From: Calliopsis andreniformis
Lineage: Eukaryota > Arthropoda > Insecta > Hymenoptera > Andrenidae
NCBI RefSeq assembly: GCF_051401765.1
Contig: NW_027480432.1
Coordinates: 10,806,501-10,870,500, forward strand
DNA length: 64,000 bases
Direction of reading: 5' to 3'
Part shown: piece by piece, positions 61,120 to 64,000 of the stretch
Numbering within the stretch: position 1 is the stretch's first letter
Layout of the letters: each line of letters starts with the position of its first letter
Position numbers and translations under genes: made by a program
The notes under the pieces: model-generated
The model's input: the letters and a program-made list of their open reading frames with translations, nothing else
The model's database searches: none
Told to the model about the DNA's origin: nothing

Positions 61120-61299
61120 TACTTTGAGGAACATCTCGTATACATGTACAATATACCTATTAAACACCTACTAAAAAATTAATCTTGATAGATTATGTGT
61201 AAATGGTAAAATACATATTCCATTTCTTTTTTTCTCGCTTTTGATAACTCTCGACGAAAGACAGACAAGAGGTTAATGTAATGTTTCCTGAAACATGAG

Positions 61300-61415
61300 G
61301 TAATTCTCGATCTGCAGCCGGCGTCTGTCATACGACCGGACAACGCCTGCGCTTCCAGCCGCTTTTCATTATTCCTGTCATCAAACCGACCACATCCGCG
61401 ATAATGTAATAAATT
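61300..61415. other. GC-rich conserved-looking block
   Basis: About 110 bp with GC above half in AT-rich surroundings, including GCAGCCGGCGTCTGTCATAC and CCTGCGCTTCCAGCCGC. A CTGCAG acceptor-like end lies at its left edge, but no donor or long frame follows. It may be a conserved non-coding element or a small exon; the sequence alone does not decide. Confidence 0.3.
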
Positions 61416-61605
61416 ATATAATTAAGGTTCCCCAGTTGGTCCTCGTATCTTCCGAACACCTCTACCAAGTAACAGTTATTCACATGAAAATTGTATCTTT
61501 AAGCAATATTCCTTCACGTCGAATTTCGCCTAATAATATTCTCTCAAGTTTTATCATCTCATTGTGAGCAAGGTTTTTTCAAGGAATCTGTATCTGACAG
61601 CCAAA

Positions 61606-61906
61606 TTAACCCTCAACTGCTCTGTTGGGGTCCTGCAAAGTCCCAGGAATTATATATTTGTTCTTAGTTTTTTTATCTACTGACAGATAGCTCTTTTAGA
61701 GTCCCAGTAATCTTCAATTGAGTCACATTGTTTTGTGTGTCACTTTGCGACTGGTATTATCAATCGTTATTCGTGAAGTGTATTAATAATAAAGTTTGTG
61801 AAAAATATTCTTCGTAAACGATAGTTCTTATTTCGTTACTGGGGTTTTACAGAACCCCGCTGGAATGCTATCGTTGTTGTGTTTCACCAGAACTGTTAAG
61901 AGTTAA
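61606..61906. mobile_element. 301-bp TTAA (piggyBac-like) MITE
   Basis: The left end is TTAACCCTCAACTGCTCTG; the right end on the other strand is TTAACTCTTAACAGTTCTGG, with TTAA on both sides. Subterminal GGGGTCCTGCAAAGTCCC and GGGGTTCTGTAAAACCCC are inverted with respect to each other and are themselves palindromic. Non-coding. Confidence 0.65.
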
Positions 61907-62122
61907 TTCAAATCTAGTTATTTTCAAAATTAAGATATATTTTTACTACTTTTTCTGTATTTTATTGAAGGTATAGGAATCTATTTATATTATTTTACAA
62001 GAAATATGCGTGTGATCTTAGTTGTGCTTCTGTTCTGCTAACAAATAGCAAAAAACGACTTGGATTAATTGTGTGTGAACAGGTTGATAAACGTGAGAAT
62101 GTGATAACATTAAAGTACTATA

Positions 62123-63046
62123 CAGGGTGGAAATTATAAAGCGTTACAGACGAATATCACCAAAAATATTGATTATACGCAAAAATGTTCCAGATGAAAG
62201 TTGATCAGCACCAGGGGAATATCATGTGGTGGGGCTTTTATTTTTCCTCCTGGACACGCAAAGGTTAGGTGAAGGTCACGACCATTCTTTCAAATGGAAC
62301 CATACTTTTATATTTTGCTAGTAATTTTTCGTGCATTCTCCTAGTACCATAAACATATCATAAAAGAATTTTGAATATTTTCCATTTTTACAGTAAATTT
62401 AAAAAATACTACCATTCATCGAAGATATCTTAGCACGAATAGTGATGAAAGTAAATTTACTATCTTGCAGAAGAACACAATAATACATAAATATGTTTGT
62501 TTTCATTTCATTGATAATGACTTTGATGTTGTCCTTAGTATTGCTGATATTGAACACATGTTATTGTTTTATTGTGGAAGTTCGAAGGCACGAAACGAGT
62601 GAATGAAATGAATACACAATAAATTTGTAAAGCGAAAATCAAATTATTTTTCGGAGATAAATTGAACAATGCATTGTTAAGTGCATTGAAATACAAGGTA
62701 ATCATTTTAAAGTACAAATAAAACGCAATTACGTTAAATTATCAATATATTTATTTCATTCACCTTTTCAGCATTTCTCTGCAAGTTTGACCTCGATTGA
62801 CCTTCTGTAGATAGTTTTCAAATTCTTCTTAAAATAAGCTACAATACTAGCAAAAAATAAAAGTATGGTTCCATTTGGAAAAATGGTCGTGACCTTCACT
62901 TCATGTTTGCGCGTCCACCGAGAAAATTAAATATTCCACCACATAATACTTCTCTCCGTGCTGAACAACTTTCATCTGAAACATTTTTGCGTATAATCAG
63001 TATTTTTGTAGATATTCGTCTGTAATGCTTTATAATTTCCACCCTG
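62123..63046. mobile_element. 924-bp DNA element with ~220-bp inverted repeats
   Basis: TATA then CAGGGTGGAAATTATAAAGC at the left is mirrored exactly at the right for 20 bases. The arms (62123 to about 62345, and about 62825 to 63046) stay at roughly 80 percent identity or more, including GATTATACGCAAAAATGTT and GAAGGTCACGACCATT. The 480-bp centre has no transposase frame; the minus frame 62535-62717 has no motif. This is a non-autonomous element, probably of a TA-targeting superfamily. Confidence 0.8.
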
Positions 63047-64000
63047 TATATGAACAGAGACATATGTATGTACAATGAGTTGAAACCATATATGTTTGTA
63101 TGAACTTCGTATTTGAAAAGTTAAGAGTTTTCTTATTAACACTTTATGTATAGAAAGCCTATTAATTGGCTTAGTCTGAAACCATCTCGGTTTTCATCCA
63201 ATTTGCACTTGAATTCACCCATATATAAAGTATTAAGAATTCTATAGATTAGATACTTGCAAATTCAAACACTATTAATAATAGCTATTTATTCATTTTC
63301 ACAAATACTTCCAAGAAATATGTATTATGTATTTATCAAGATACATACATTCAATCGGATGTTGTGTAAAGATCTGTTGCGAGCACCGAGTATATCCCCA
63401 TGGCCTACTGGTTGCTCGCAGGAAAAGATGAAATAAGAGAAACGAGGAAGATCGATTCGACCTGTCAAGCTGTCAGTCAGCCAGTCAGCAATCGACAGCG
63501 CCTATATGCACCATTGCAAATAGTATAAGTAAAGTGTCGTGCACAACGGGGTAATTTAATATATTGGGTCAAGAATTATGGACGCCTAGGTCCTAGGAGG
63601 ACTCTACAGCGAACTTTAGTGCATGTACTTATAATACTTACAGTACTCATTGTAAATTTCGCAGTACAACACTTTAACGACCTTTCATGAGAAGACTGTC
63701 CACAACTATCGCGAAAAAATTTGATTAAAAACAACATAGCTAACCCTGCAATGGCACACTTTTTTCGGACTATCACACGGCACTCTAGGTTTTCCAGGTT
63801 TAGCGTGATTTCTCACACATTTTGAATATGTAAAAAATTCTGTAAAAATCCCTGAAATACTTTGAAGTGTATAGTTTAAGACATTAAAGTAATTAAAAAA
63901 TCACAGAACATTTTTATTTGCAATTATTTTGCAGTGTGGTAATAGAAATCAATATTCTGCTGGAGTCATGAAAGACCCCAATGTGCCATTCCAGAGATGG
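63047..64000. other. Non-coding stretch
   Basis: No gene recognised. GTCAGTCAGCCAGTCAGC near 63471 is a short repeat in a GC-richer patch (63380-63560) that could be a promoter or first-exon region of a gene beyond the window; this is not supported by any frame. Confidence 0.35.

Noticed and set aside
1..64000. Prokaryotic features: operons, CRISPR arrays, riboswitches, origins
   Set aside because: Nothing in the window has regularly spaced identical repeats, Shine-Dalgarno-led gene runs or related structure; the content is eukaryotic repeat DNA.

Overview
The window reads as AT-rich insect nuclear DNA, dominated by decayed transposable elements. By eye it is roughly two-thirds A+T, with no operon structure and almost no long open frames. 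Many short elements are bounded by TA or TTAA. CAGGGTG-type termini and the Tc1/mariner-like relics fit an arthropod, and I would guess Hymenoptera (ant, bee or wasp), but no gene here proves the lineage. It looks like intergenic or long-intron sequence. I see no CRISPR array, no rRNA and no intact tRNA.

Layout. 0-3.3 kb: nothing coding. 3.4-5.8 kb: a Tigger-like end, a nested TTAA element, a PIF/Harbinger-like transposase relic, a 79-bp TTAA miniature element and a 533-bp CAGGGTG element. 10.1-10.9 kb: a short relative of that element, then a dense AAGACGTC-type motif array. 15.6-20.6 kb: a GGTAAATGTCCCA-ended element, a long-TIR Tc1/mariner-superfamily transposon with a dead minus-strand transposase, a second dead transposase and an AT satellite. 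21.3-28.7 kb: a Tc1-like MITE, three of four copies of a long-arm foldback family, a tRNA-like fragment and other short repeats. 30.5 kb: a third antisense transposase relic. 31.7-36.9 kb: more MITEs and a 99-nt hairpin. 40.1-43.8 kb: a miRNA-sized hairpin, a GC-rich island, a 224-bp near-perfect foldback, a 109-bp tandem duplication and a TTAA element with perfect ends. 44.3-47.5 kb: the best candidate for a host gene, three possible exons whose phases agree. 48.9-52.0 kb: an unidentified membrane-like ORF, a purine-rich Lys/Glu ORF and a clearly broken DUF7869-like gene. 52.8-63.0 kb: the fourth foldback copy and further MITEs, ending with a 924-bp element with ~220-bp inverted repeats.

No set of genes works together as a pathway. 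The unifying story is repeated colonisation by cut-and-paste DNA transposons and their non-autonomous derivatives, some of which left hairpins of pre-miRNA size. All similarity calls come from reading the sequence and from memory of protein families; no searches were run.
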